A stretch of DNA of 64,000 bases from an uncultured Lachnospiraceae bacterium. GTDB taxonomy: Bacteria; Bacillota; Clostridia; Lachnospirales; Lachnospiraceae. Under the pieces are notes generated by a model. It was not told where the DNA came from. It was given only the letters and a program-made list of their open reading frames with translations, and did no database searches. Where the stretch lies: assembly GCA_910579395.1 (NCBI GenBank), contig CAJTUC010000003.1, positions 153,469 to 217,468 of the forward strand. The letters are read 5' to 3'. The first letter of the stretch is position 1, and each line of letters begins with the position of its first letter. Of the stretch, positions 1 through 8,198 are shown piece by piece. A program made the position numbers and the translations under genes.

Positions 1-1277
1 GGGGAGAAAAACAGAATGCTGTTATTATAATAGTTTCTATCTTAATAAATTATTTCAGTGGATTGGTAGTTGAGCATTTTCGTGAAACACGGATGAAGAA
101 GATTGCTTTGATATTATCGGTCATGTTGAATATTGGGGTGTTGTTCTATTATAAATATACGGGGTTTTTCGTAGATTCGATTAATAAAGTAATAGGAACA
201 AATTTCTCCGTGAGAACGATTATACTGCCAATCGGAATTTCTTTTTTTACATTTCAGGGATTATCTTATGTAATAGACCTATATGGGGGAACTGTTAAAG
301 TTCAGAGAAATCCCGTGAAACTTGCTTTGTATATTTCTCTGTTCCCACAGTTGATCGCAGGGCCAATTGTCAGATATAAAGATGTTGCTGCGCAGATTGA
401 TAAACGGAAGGAATCCATAGACAAGTTTGCTGAAGGAATATTCCGTTTTGTAATTGGATTAGCTAAAAAAATTATTCTTGCGAATGGTATTGGAATGGTT
501 GCAGATGAAATTTTTAATGCACCATATCAGGAGCATATGATTTTAACTGCCTGGTTGGGGATTATATGTTATACACTTCAGATTTATTTTGATTTTGGCG
601 GATATAGTGATATGGCGATTGGGCTTGGAAAAATGTTTGGCTTTGATTTTCTGGAGAATTTTAACTTGCCATATATATCGACTAGTATTACGGAATTTTG
701 GAGAAGATGGCATATTTCTTTATCCTCTTTTTTTAAAGATTATGTATATATTCCATTGGGTGGGAGCCGTAAAGGAAATGTATATATTAATTTGCTGATT
801 GTCTTTTTTCTGACAGGTTTATGGCACGGTGCTGCATGGAATTTTGTGATATGGGGATTGTGGCATGGCTGTTTCCGCATATTAGAGATGATTAATAAAA
901 AATATCAGATTATCAGGATTCATATCCCATCAATTATAAAAAGGCTTGTTACAATGTTGATTGTTATGATTGGATGGGTTATGTTTCGAGCAGATACAAT
1001 GGGTTATGCGTTTGGATATATTGGAAGGATGTTTGGTTTAAATACGACATCAACGGTATACTATAAAACAGGATATTATGTGAATTCATATAGGATATTT
1101 ATCATTATTTTTGCAATCACAGCTTCGCTGGGATTGTTTAAATGGATGTATGAAAAAATTGAAAAATGCAAGAACTATCTGGTAATTCGAAATACTATAA
1201 CATTGGCTTTGTTGTTGGTATGTATTATTTATGTTATGACGGCAACGTATAACCCATTTATATATTTCAGGTTTTAA
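1..1277 (+). CDS. MBOAT family membrane-bound O-acyltransferase, 5' end cut by window
   Basis: The reading frame is open from base 3 with no stop, so the gene begins upstream of the window and only about 424 residues are visible. The protein is strongly hydrophobic and carries the MBOAT/AlgI hallmarks: a WRRWHISLS segment near visible residue 232, followed by YIPLGGSRKG, and TGLWHGAAWNF with the expected catalytic His near residue 275. Known members (AlgI, PatA, DltB) move acyl groups across the membrane onto glycans. The gene lies 11 bases ahead of an AlgX/DHHW-like protein, the usual partner in such systems, so I infer O-acetylation of an exported glycan. A second MBOAT lies at 50573-52004. 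The TTG at 63 is not needed as a start because the frame continues upstream. Confidence 0.9.
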   Translation, partial: GEKQNAVIIIVSILINYFSGLVVEHFRETRMKKIALILSVMLNIGVLFYYKYTGFFVDSINKVIGTNFSVRTIILPIGISFFTFQGLSYVIDLYGGTVKVQRNPVKLALYISLFPQLIAGPIVRYKDVAAQIDKRKESIDKFAEGIFRFVIGLAKKIILANGIGMVADEIFNAPYQEHMILTAWLGIICYTLQIYFDFGGYSDMAIGLGKMFGFDFLENFNLPYISTSITEFWRRWHISLSSFFKDYVYIPLGGSRKGNVYINLLIVFFLTGLWHGAAWNFVIWGLWHGCFRILEMINKKYQIIRIHIPSIIKRLVTMLIVMIGWVMFRADTMGYAFGYIGRMFGLNTTSTVYYKTGYYVNSYRIFIIIFAITASLGLFKWMYEKIEKCKNYLVIRNTITLALLLVCIIYVMTATYNPFIYFRF

Positions 1278-1288
1278 AGAGGGAGAAT

Positions 1289-2494
1289 ATGGAAAAGAAA
1301 AATGCGATTATAAACAGTGCGTTTATTGTGATATTTGCTTTAATGCTTTCTCTGCCAATATTATTTATAAATCATGAGGAAAACAAAGCTTCTAAGATAG
1401 AGAATAAAATGCTTGCGCAGAGGCCAGAGTTATATTTAGAAGATGGAAGCTTAAATAAACTCTATATTGCAGAGTTTGAAGATTATTTTAACGATAATAT
1501 TGGATTTAAAGAAGAAGCGTTAATTGTAAATATACTATTAAAAGATAAAATCTTCGGCATATTGGATATTCCCAATTGGCTCGTGGGGGAAGAAGGTAAC
1601 TTATTTTATACTTCTGGGGGTGAAGATATTGCAACATTTGCTGGAGCAAATTATTTCTCAGAGGAAGCAATGCAAAATATGACTGATAATCTCAATTACT
1701 TAAATCAATATTTTAAGCAGCAGGGATGTCAGACATATAATATGTTCATTCCCAACAAAGAAGCAATTTATAGTGAATTATATGATCCCAATGTATACCA
1801 TGCAGAGAATAGCCGGATGGACATACTTTCCCAGTACATAGCAGATCATACAGATTTGAATGTTATTAATGTCAAAGATGCGCTTCTGGCAAATAAATCT
1901 GAGCAGCTCTATTATAAATCCTGCGATGCATCTCATTGGAATATGAATGGAGCGTTTGTTGGATATCAGGAGCTTATGTATGCAATTCAAAAGCACGATC
2001 CGGATATTAAAATATTGAAAAAAGAAGATTTTGATATTACTGAGAACAACTACAAAGGGCTAATGTCGTATTATACAGATGTACCAATCCTTCATAATAA
2101 TTTTGCTTATGAAGATGTTATTTATTCTTATCATTTGAGGGGGGGGGAGTACCATTCGACAGAAGAAACAGGACTTGATGGAATGGTACTGAATCCCAAT
2201 TTAAATTATCATCATTATAATAATGAAAATGCAAGTACAAGGAAAAAGCTCTTAATTGTAGGAGATTCTTATATATATGAATTTATACTTCCAATGTTGG
2301 CTGAAAGTTTTGAGGATGTTTATTTTATCCGTAACGCGGATGTAGAAACCGTTATACAATTAGCGGAAAAAGCGAAACCGGATATTTTTGTATTTGAAGT
2401 GGTGGAAAGGGCATGTTCTGAGGGCTACTTCAGTATTATGAGTGGTTATAGTAATTATTTAAATATTCCGTCAGATATATCGTGTAGTCAATGA
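1289..2494 (+). CDS. AlgX/DHHW-like (SGNH-type) glycan O-acetylation protein, phase-variable, ON
   Basis: 401 residues with one N-terminal membrane helix (about residues 8-27), so probably anchored with the catalytic part outside. Visible SGNH/DHHW-type motifs are CDASHWNMNGAF near residue 210 (the D-x-x-H-W block) and IVGDSYIYEF near residue 325, where the Ser follows GD. Families of this type (AlgJ, AlgX, DHHW) work with MBOAT proteins in acetylating exported polysaccharides, and the adjacent upstream MBOAT fits that. A run of nine G at 2139-2147 encodes Arg-Gly-Gly near residue 284. The frame is intact with nine G; loss or gain of one would remove the C-terminal SGNH block. ATG follows GAGGGAG closely. 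Function is family-level inference. Confidence 0.75.
   Translation: MEKKNAIINSAFIVIFALMLSLPILFINHEENKASKIENKMLAQRPELYLEDGSLNKLYIAEFEDYFNDNIGFKEEALIVNILLKDKIFGILDIPNWLVGEEGNLFYTSGGEDIATFAGANYFSEEAMQNMTDNLNYLNQYFKQQGCQTYNMFIPNKEAIYSELYDPNVYHAENSRMDILSQYIADHTDLNVINVKDALLANKSEQLYYKSCDASHWNMNGAFVGYQELMYAIQKHDPDIKILKKEDFDITENNYKGLMSYYTDVPILHNNFAYEDVIYSYHLRGGEYHSTEETGLDGMVLNPNLNYHHYNNENASTRKKLLIVGDSYIYEFILPMLAESFEDVYFIRNADVETVIQLAEKAKPDIFVFEVVERACSEGYFSIMSGYSNYLNIPSDISCSQ
2139..2147 (+). repeat. Poly-G tract 1, nine G (gene ON)
   Basis: Nine consecutive G inside the AlgX/DHHW-like gene. The current length keeps the 401-residue frame. A one-base change would truncate the protein about 115 residues before its end. 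Confidence 0.9.
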
Positions 2495-2665
2495 TCAGGT
2501 GAAAGGAAGAGCCAGGTATAAGAGGTTTGCATAAGGCAGGAAATAATGATATTATATAATTTATAAAGCTATTGCCAATAAAAGTGTTAGTTTGATACAT
2601 CTATTTTACCATGAGTTTTGATAATTGCCTGAGTAAAAAATAGCAAAAGAATATGGAGAATACAA

Positions 2666-3443
2666 ATGAAAGTAGTAATTCTGGCCGGAGGATTCGGCAC
2701 ACGTATTAGCGAGGAAAGTCAGATAAAACCAAAACCAATGATTGAGATGGGGGGGGGCTCCTATACTTTGGCATATTATGAAGGAGTATTCATATTATGG
2801 GTTTAATGAATTTATAATATGTGCGGGATATAAGCAGCATGTGATCAAGGAGTGGTTTGCTGATTACTTTATTCATAGCAGTGATGTGACTTTTGATTAT
2901 TCTCATGGCAAGAATGAGATGACAGTTCATAATACTAACATAGAACCATGGAGGGTGACTGTGGTAGATACCGGGCTGAATACGATGACTGGCGGTAGAA
3001 TAAAACGCATTCAGAAGTATATAGGCGATGAAACATTCATGCTTACCTATGGAGATGGAGTATGTGATGTCGATATCAGTAAATTGGTTGAGTTCCACAA
3101 AAAGCATGGTAAGATTGCTACGCTTACGGCTGTTTTGCAGGAGCAGCAAAAGGGTGTGCTTGATATAGGCGGGGATAATGCGGTAAAATCTTTTCGCGAG
3201 AAGAATATGTCAGATGGAGTACCTATTAATGCTGGGTATATGGTTTTACAACCGGAAATATTTGATTATATAACAGATGACAGAACTGTATTTGAGAAAG
3301 AACCATTGGAGAAACTGGTGGAGCAGGGCGAATTGATGAGCTATACACATAGAGGGTTTTGGCAATGTATGGACAATGCAAGAGAGAAGCTTATGCTGGA
3401 GAGGATGTTAGAAACCAACACGGCCCCTTGGAAAACATGGTAA
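2666..3443 (+). CDS. rfbF: Glucose-1-phosphate cytidylyltransferase, phase-variable, OFF
   Basis: ATG at 2666 follows TATGGAGAATACAA. The N-terminus MKVVILAGGFGTRI is the nucleotidyltransferase signature, with the KPKPMIEM lysine motif near residue 23. At nine G (2749-2757) the frame then fails and stops at 2804-2806 after 46 residues. In the next frame the family sequence continues at once (APILWHIMKEYS, later TYGDGV, ending at 3443). Eight G would join the two halves into a normal-length protein of about 258 residues. RfbF makes CDP-glucose from CTP and glucose-1-phosphate, the entry to CDP-dideoxy and branched sugars. CDP-glucose 4,6-dehydratase lies at 10049. As sequenced this arm should be silent unless another rfbF exists. 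Confidence 0.92.
2749..2757 (+). repeat. Poly-G tract 2, nine G (gene OFF; eight would be ON)
   Basis: Nine G at codon 29 of the cytidylyltransferase gene. Upstream frame starts at 2666 and the downstream frame is offset by one base. Removing one G restores Met-Gly-Gly-Ala-Pro-Ile-Leu-Trp, matching the family. Confidence 0.92.
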
Positions 3444-3467
3444 CGCATACGAAATGAGGTATATTCG

Positions 3468-4433
3468 ATGAAAAAGAAGGTAAGTATAGTTATTCCTGCT
3501 TTTAATGAAGAAGAAAATATTAGACCTGTTACCGAGGCTGTAATTAGAGAAATAGAAGAAAATCTTCCAGAATATAACTATGAGGTTTTGATCATAGATA
3601 ATAATTCGCAAGATCAAACAAGGGCGATCATTAGGGAACTTTGTCATGAAAATAAAAAAGTAAAGGCTATATTGAATGAGAAGAATTTCGGACCAGATAA
3701 TTCGCCATATTATGGACTTCTTCAGGCGACAGGTGACTGTGCGATATTGTTCTGTGCCGATTTTCAGGATCCTTTGGAGATGATACATAAACTTGTTAGA
3801 GAGTGGGAAAAAGGGTATACAGTCGTAACAGCAGTTAAAACAGAGAGTCAGGAAAATAAACTGGTACGCTTTTTTAGAACTATCTATTACAGACTGATAA
3901 AGAAAATTTCAAATACTGAGATTATAGAGCATTTTACAGGATTTGGATGTTATGATCAATCATTTCTACAGATATTGAGGGGATTGGATGATTCTGTTCC
4001 GTTCTTACGAGGCGTTGTTGCGGAGTTTGCGGGTAACCGTTCTTCTATTGAATATCAGCAGTTAAAGAGAAGAGCAGGAAAGAGTCATATTAGATTTTTT
4101 ACACTTTATGATATGGCTATGCGCAGTTTTACTTCATATACGAAGATTGGACTTCGTCTTGCCAGTTTTTTAGGATATATAGTTGCGGCAGGAAGCTTTG
4201 TTATAGCGATTATTTATTTGATTAGAAAATTATTATACTGGGATGAGTTTGGATTCGGGATTCCTGTTATTTTGATCGGCATGTTTTTCTTAGGAGCAGT
4301 ACAGATGATCTTTCTGGGATTTATGGGAGAGTATATCATCACAATAAATCAACGTACTATGCACAGACCATTAGTAGTGGAGCATGAAAGAATTAACTTT
4401 GATGTGGAGGACGAGAACGAAGAAAATGGATAA
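3468..4433 (+). CDS. GT2 glycosyltransferase with two C-terminal membrane helices (GtrB-like)
   Basis: 321 residues. It begins with VSIVIPAFNEEENI, the GT2 start, with a nucleotide-binding region DNNSQDQT near residue 49 and an ADFQDP motif near residue 100 in the DxD position. Two hydrophobic helices at about residues 235-255 and 270-295 place it among polyprenyl-phosphate sugar transferases of the GtrB/DPM type, which load a sugar onto undecaprenyl phosphate. A GtrA-like protein at 11205, the usual flippase partner, supports this. The start has GAGG eight bases ahead. There is no poly-G tract. Sugar donor is unknown. Confidence 0.82.
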   Translation: MKKKVSIVIPAFNEEENIRPVTEAVIREIEENLPEYNYEVLIIDNNSQDQTRAIIRELCHENKKVKAILNEKNFGPDNSPYYGLLQATGDCAILFCADFQDPLEMIHKLVREWEKGYTVVTAVKTESQENKLVRFFRTIYYRLIKKISNTEIIEHFTGFGCYDQSFLQILRGLDDSVPFLRGVVAEFAGNRSSIEYQQLKRRAGKSHIRFFTLYDMAMRSFTSYTKIGLRLASFLGYIVAAGSFVIAIIYLIRKLLYWDEFGFGIPVILIGMFFLGAVQMIFLGFMGEYIITINQRTMHRPLVVEHERINFDVEDENEENG

Positions 4434-5418
4434 GGCATTTCAAAATAAGCGGGTATTGATTACAGGAGCAACCGGTCTTATAGGAAGTCACCTTGCAGAG
4501 AGGCTTGTAAAAGAGGGCGCTATTGTAATTGCAGTGGGGCGCAGTCAGGAAAAGCTGAATAAAGTTTTTGAAAAGCAGCTAATGGAACCGCAGTTTTCTA
4601 CAATAGTAGGAAATATTGCCGATCGGTTTCCTGATGGACTTACAGATGTGGATTATATATTTCATGCAGCGAGTCCGATTTCAGGGACAGAGATCAAAAC
4701 AAAACCCGTAGATACGATTTCAGCTAATATTGATGGAACCAGACGCTGTTTGGAGTTTTTAAAATGTCAGGAGAAGGGCAGAATGGTTATCTTCTCTTCA
4801 GCAACAGTTTATGGAAATCAGTATTCATCTGATGTTTCATATGATGAAACAAGCACAGATAAGGCAGACGCATTGAATACTGATAATACACCATATTCTG
4901 AGTCTAAGAGGATGATAGAGGTTATTTCCAGAGCGTATGCAGCTCAATATCGGGTGGATTCAGTAATTGTCAGGATTGGGTATGTGTATGGATTTATTGA
5001 CCCAATGCCCAATACTGCATTTTATGAATTTATAGGTAAGGCAGCAAGAGGAGAAAATATTACGCTTAATAATTCCGGGATGGGACGTAGAGACAATATT
5101 CATGTCGATGATGTAGTTGAAGGGATTCTTATTGCAGCTAAAAAAGGAGAATGTGGAGAGGCTTATAATATTTCATCTAATGGCGAAATGAATAATTTTA
5201 GGGCAATAGATGAAATTGCAGAGATTATTGCAGATAGTGCAAATGAAATTAGTCCCACATTTTCGGTGAGAGTACAAATAAAACATATGGAGGGAGAGAG
5301 AAAGCCCGGAATGAGACTCAATAATGCGAAGATCAAGGCATTGGGATGGAAGATATCGGTAGGTTTAGAAGAAGGTATAAAAGATGTTATGATAAAATTA
5401 ATGAATAGAGTGGGTTAA
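4426..5418 (+). CDS. NAD-dependent epimerase/dehydratase (extended SDR), nucleotide-sugar enzyme
   Basis: About 330 residues from ATG 4426, which overlaps the previous stop by eight bases. An ATG at 4384 is in frame, but it would add residues before the Rossmann start. VLITGATGLIGSHL is the cofactor-binding TGxxGxxG motif. A Ser-containing SSATVYG block and YSESK (the YxxxK catalytic pair, near residue 163) follow. By position between the CDP-glucose synthase and CDP-glucose dehydratase genes it could be the ketoreductase or epimerase that finishes a CDP-deoxysugar (CDP-abequose/paratose-synthase type), but the substrate cannot be read from sequence. Confidence 0.78.
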   Translation: MDKAFQNKRVLITGATGLIGSHLAERLVKEGAIVIAVGRSQEKLNKVFEKQLMEPQFSTIVGNIADRFPDGLTDVDYIFHAASPISGTEIKTKPVDTISANIDGTRRCLEFLKCQEKGRMVIFSSATVYGNQYSSDVSYDETSTDKADALNTDNTPYSESKRMIEVISRAYAAQYRVDSVIVRIGYVYGFIDPMPNTAFYEFIGKAARGENITLNNSGMGRRDNIHVDDVVEGILIAAKKGECGEAYNISSNGEMNNFRAIDEIAEIIADSANEISPTFSVRVQIKHMEGERKPGMRLNNAKIKALGWKISVGLEEGIKDVMIKLMNRVG

Positions 5419-5423
5419 TAAAA

Positions 5424-6458
5424 ATGGGTGCAATATTAAACGTACTTGACTGTACACTTAGAGATGGCGGACAGGGACTTGAAAATTTAAATGCAAATGG
5501 TATAAAGACAGAAATATTCACAGACAAGGATAAAATCAAAATTGCTGAACTGGTCAGAGATTCCGGTATAGATATTATAGAAATCGGATGTATGTCCAAG
5601 ACTTGTATCGGACTTGAAAAATTTGCTATCTATGAAAATATACTGGAGTTGTCCAAATTCTTGCCAGAGAAGAAAAATAATAAGCAGATATATACAGGGT
5701 TATACGTTGATCCTGATACGCCGCTGGATGTGATTCCTGACTATTCTCCGGAATTGGTAGAAGGTATTAGGGTTATTTTGCGTTATTCTCAGTTGCAGCA
5801 GTCGATAGATTTTTGCAGAGGATTGGCCCGAAAGGGATATAGGATGTTTATCCAGCCAATGCTTACAATGAGATATACAGACGAGGAACTAAGAAGACTT
5901 GTATATGCCGCCAATGAGATGGGAGCATATGCACTCTATTTTGTAGATAGCTTTGGCTATATGAACGAAAATGATGTAGAGCGTCTATATAAGTTTTATA
6001 TAGAGGAGCTTGATAAGAGTGTTAAGATTGGGTTCCATGCCCACAACAATATGGAAAATGCATTTTATAATGCGAGATATTTTATAGAAAAGTTAAATGA
6101 TAGAGATAGATTGATTGATTCATGTGCTATAGGAATGGGACAAGGTGCGGGAAACCTGCAGACAGAGGTGCTGGTAGATTATCTTAATAGAAATCATGGT
6201 ACAAAGTATGATTTTGAATGTGTACTTGAAATCTGTGATATTCTTGAGAAATTCAGAGCACATGATATGGAAGCATGGGGCTATTCTCCTGTACGGCTTG
6301 TTCCGGCAGTGCATAAAGCGGCTTATAAATATGCAGTTGCAATGAAATTGCAGTACAATATGTCTCTGGTTGAAATCAATAGGGCATTAAAAGATATTCC
6401 AGATGATATGAGACATAGGTACACACCGGATAATCTGAAAAAAATATTGAAACGATAG
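5424..6458 (+). CDS. DRE-TIM metallolyase-superfamily aldolase (HMGL-like)
   Basis: 344 residues. The start LDCTLRDGGQ is the D-C-T-L-R-D-G-G motif of the HMG-CoA lyase/isopropylmalate synthase/4-hydroxy-2-oxovalerate aldolase superfamily. IGFHAHNNMENA near residue 200 supplies the metal-binding His-x-His. Superfamily members make or break C-C bonds next to a keto acid. Here it sits head-to-tail with a ThDP acetolactate-synthase-like enzyme and a DXS-like enzyme inside a CDP-sugar gene set, so I infer a part in supplying or attaching a carbon side chain to a sugar. Only five bases separate it from the previous stop. Exact reaction unknown. Confidence 0.72.
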   Translation: MGAILNVLDCTLRDGGQGLENLNANGIKTEIFTDKDKIKIAELVRDSGIDIIEIGCMSKTCIGLEKFAIYENILELSKFLPEKKNNKQIYTGLYVDPDTPLDVIPDYSPELVEGIRVILRYSQLQQSIDFCRGLARKGYRMFIQPMLTMRYTDEELRRLVYAANEMGAYALYFVDSFGYMNENDVERLYKFYIEELDKSVKIGFHAHNNMENAFYNARYFIEKLNDRDRLIDSCAIGMGQGAGNLQTEVLVDYLNRNHGTKYDFECVLEICDILEKFRAHDMEAWGYSPVRLVPAVHKAAYKYAVAMKLQYNMSLVEINRALKDIPDDMRHRYTPDNLKKILKR

Positions 6459-6486
6459 AATGAAGCTGGCAATTGGAGAAGTGAAT

Positions 6487-8184
6487 GTGAAGGTATCGGA
6501 ATATCTTGTAAACCAGTTAATTAAATATGATGTAACAGATACATTTGGCATTCCGGGCGGAGTAATTTTGCGTTTTTTAGATGCAATGAAAATGCGGGAA
6601 CCGATAATCACGCCACATCTTATGTATCATGAGCAGACGGCCGGATTTGCTGCATGCGGATATGCACAGGCGAGTGGCCGACTGGGCGCAGCATATGCTA
6701 CAAGAGGTCCTGGTATTACGAATATGATTACCTGCATAGCGGAAGCTTACCAGGAATCCTTGCCAGTATTGTTTATAACAGCACATGGTAACAGACCGGA
6801 TAGTAATATGCGGTTTGAAAACAATCAGGAATTGAATATTGTAAAGATGGTTTCGGATATCACGAAATATGCTGCTGATTTAGATGAAATCAAGGATGTA
6901 GTGTATGTGATCGAAAAAGCTTGCTTTGAAGCGGTCTCTGGAAGAAAAGGTCCAGTATTACTTGATGTTAGCTCCGCATTATGGAATAAGGATTTAAATG
7001 AAGAAGATATGATTCAGGTCAGAGATGTCAATAGGAGTCTTCAAGGCAAGGCACCAATTGATTATGGTTCAATTATAGAGAATATAGAGGATGAAGTAAA
7101 AAAGGCAAATCGTCCGGTTGTGTTAATTGGCGATGGGCTTAGATATTCCATATCAAAAGCTGCATTATTTGAATTTGCCAATAAAATGAAACTTCCTGTT
7201 ATTTCGAGTAGGGGATCACAGGATTTGTTAGGTGGTAACCCTTATTATTATGGTTATATTGGCAGTCATGGCATTCGATATGCTAACTTCATTCTTTCAA
7301 AGGCAGATTTAGTCGTTTCTCTGGGAAATAGATTAGCTTTCCCGGTAAAATCAGAGAGTTTTTCACAGGTGTTTAGAAAAGCAAAGCTTATCAGGGTAGA
7401 TATTGATAGTCAGGAATTTAATAGAAGTATTTCCGGAAGTACTGAATATGCTGTGGATGCGGGTGTCGTAATAAAAGAAATTCTGGCGAGAGGCGTTCAA
7501 GATGCCTGGAATGTAAAAGATGATTGGATTGAAGTATGTAATAGTTTAAAGGCTGCTCTTTCAGAATATGATATTTCACAGCCGGTAGATGTTTTGACGG
7601 ATATTATATCAATGACGAATGGGGAAGCGACGATTGTTTCTGATATAGGTAATAATGAATTCTGGGCTTCAAGGGCGTATGAAAGGACCGGAAGGGTTGG
7701 AACACTTCTTATGTCCAAGGCATATGGAACATTAGGAGTTGCGTTAGGTAGAGCCATAGGAGCCTATTATGCAAATAAGAAGCCGGTGGTCTGCATTATG
7801 GGAGATCAGGGATTTCAATCCAATCTGCAGGAACTGCAGTATATAAGCCAGTGGAAACTTCCTATAAAAATCGTTGTTTTGAATAATTATATTTCAGGAA
7901 TGATATTGGATCATGAAAAGGAGATGCTTGGAGACAGGCTGGTGCATGTAGATCATGATAGTGGGTATTTGTCTTTAGCTTTTACAAAAGTTACATCAGC
8001 TTATGGGATAAGCACCACAGAGGATGTGAATGCGTTTATTCAATATGGCGATGGTGCAATATTGTTAGAGACGAAGATTAATACAGATATACGGCTGACA
8101 CCTAATCTGCCAAAAGGAAGACCATGCCAGGACATGGAACCATTTATAAACCGTGGATTGTACGAAGAACTTAATGCATTGTAA
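6487..8184 (+). CDS. Thiamine-diphosphate-dependent enzyme, acetolactate-synthase-like
   Basis: I prefer the GTG at 6487: GGAGAA lies six bases upstream and translation gives the family-typical MKVSEYLVNQL start. The ATG at 6460 has no ribosome binding site. About 565 residues with the usual three domains: N-terminal pyrimidine-binding part with the activating Glu in HEQTAGFAACGYA (near residue 46), a middle domain, and a C-terminal diphosphate-binding part with MGDQGFQSNLQELQ near residue 440, ending in NN about 28 residues later. YerE, which adds an acetyl unit to a CDP-keto-sugar for yersiniose, is a known sugar-pathway relative, so a C-C ligation on a CDP-sugar is plausible but inferred. 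Confidence 0.78.
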   Translation: MKVSEYLVNQLIKYDVTDTFGIPGGVILRFLDAMKMREPIITPHLMYHEQTAGFAACGYAQASGRLGAAYATRGPGITNMITCIAEAYQESLPVLFITAHGNRPDSNMRFENNQELNIVKMVSDITKYAADLDEIKDVVYVIEKACFEAVSGRKGPVLLDVSSALWNKDLNEEDMIQVRDVNRSLQGKAPIDYGSIIENIEDEVKKANRPVVLIGDGLRYSISKAALFEFANKMKLPVISSRGSQDLLGGNPYYYGYIGSHGIRYANFILSKADLVVSLGNRLAFPVKSESFSQVFRKAKLIRVDIDSQEFNRSISGSTEYAVDAGVVIKEILARGVQDAWNVKDDWIEVCNSLKAALSEYDISQPVDVLTDIISMTNGEATIVSDIGNNEFWASRAYERTGRVGTLLMSKAYGTLGVALGRAIGAYYANKKPVVCIMGDQGFQSNLQELQYISQWKLPIKIVVLNNYISGMILDHEKEMLGDRLVHVDHDSGYLSLAFTKVTSAYGISTTEDVNAFIQYGDGAILLETKINTDIRLTPNLPKGRPCQDMEPFINRGLYEELNAL

Positions 8185-8198
8185 GGAGGTTCAATAAT

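Noticed and set aside
1..4. Four G at the window edge, perhaps the end of another tract
   Set aside because: The run is cut by the window, so its length is unknown; TGG-GGA in a Trp-Gly of MBOAT would explain it.
2572..2599. TTGCCA/GATACA promoter-like pair before rfbF
   Set aside because: Spacing of 16 is acceptable but both boxes are weak and similar matches are common in AT-rich DNA.
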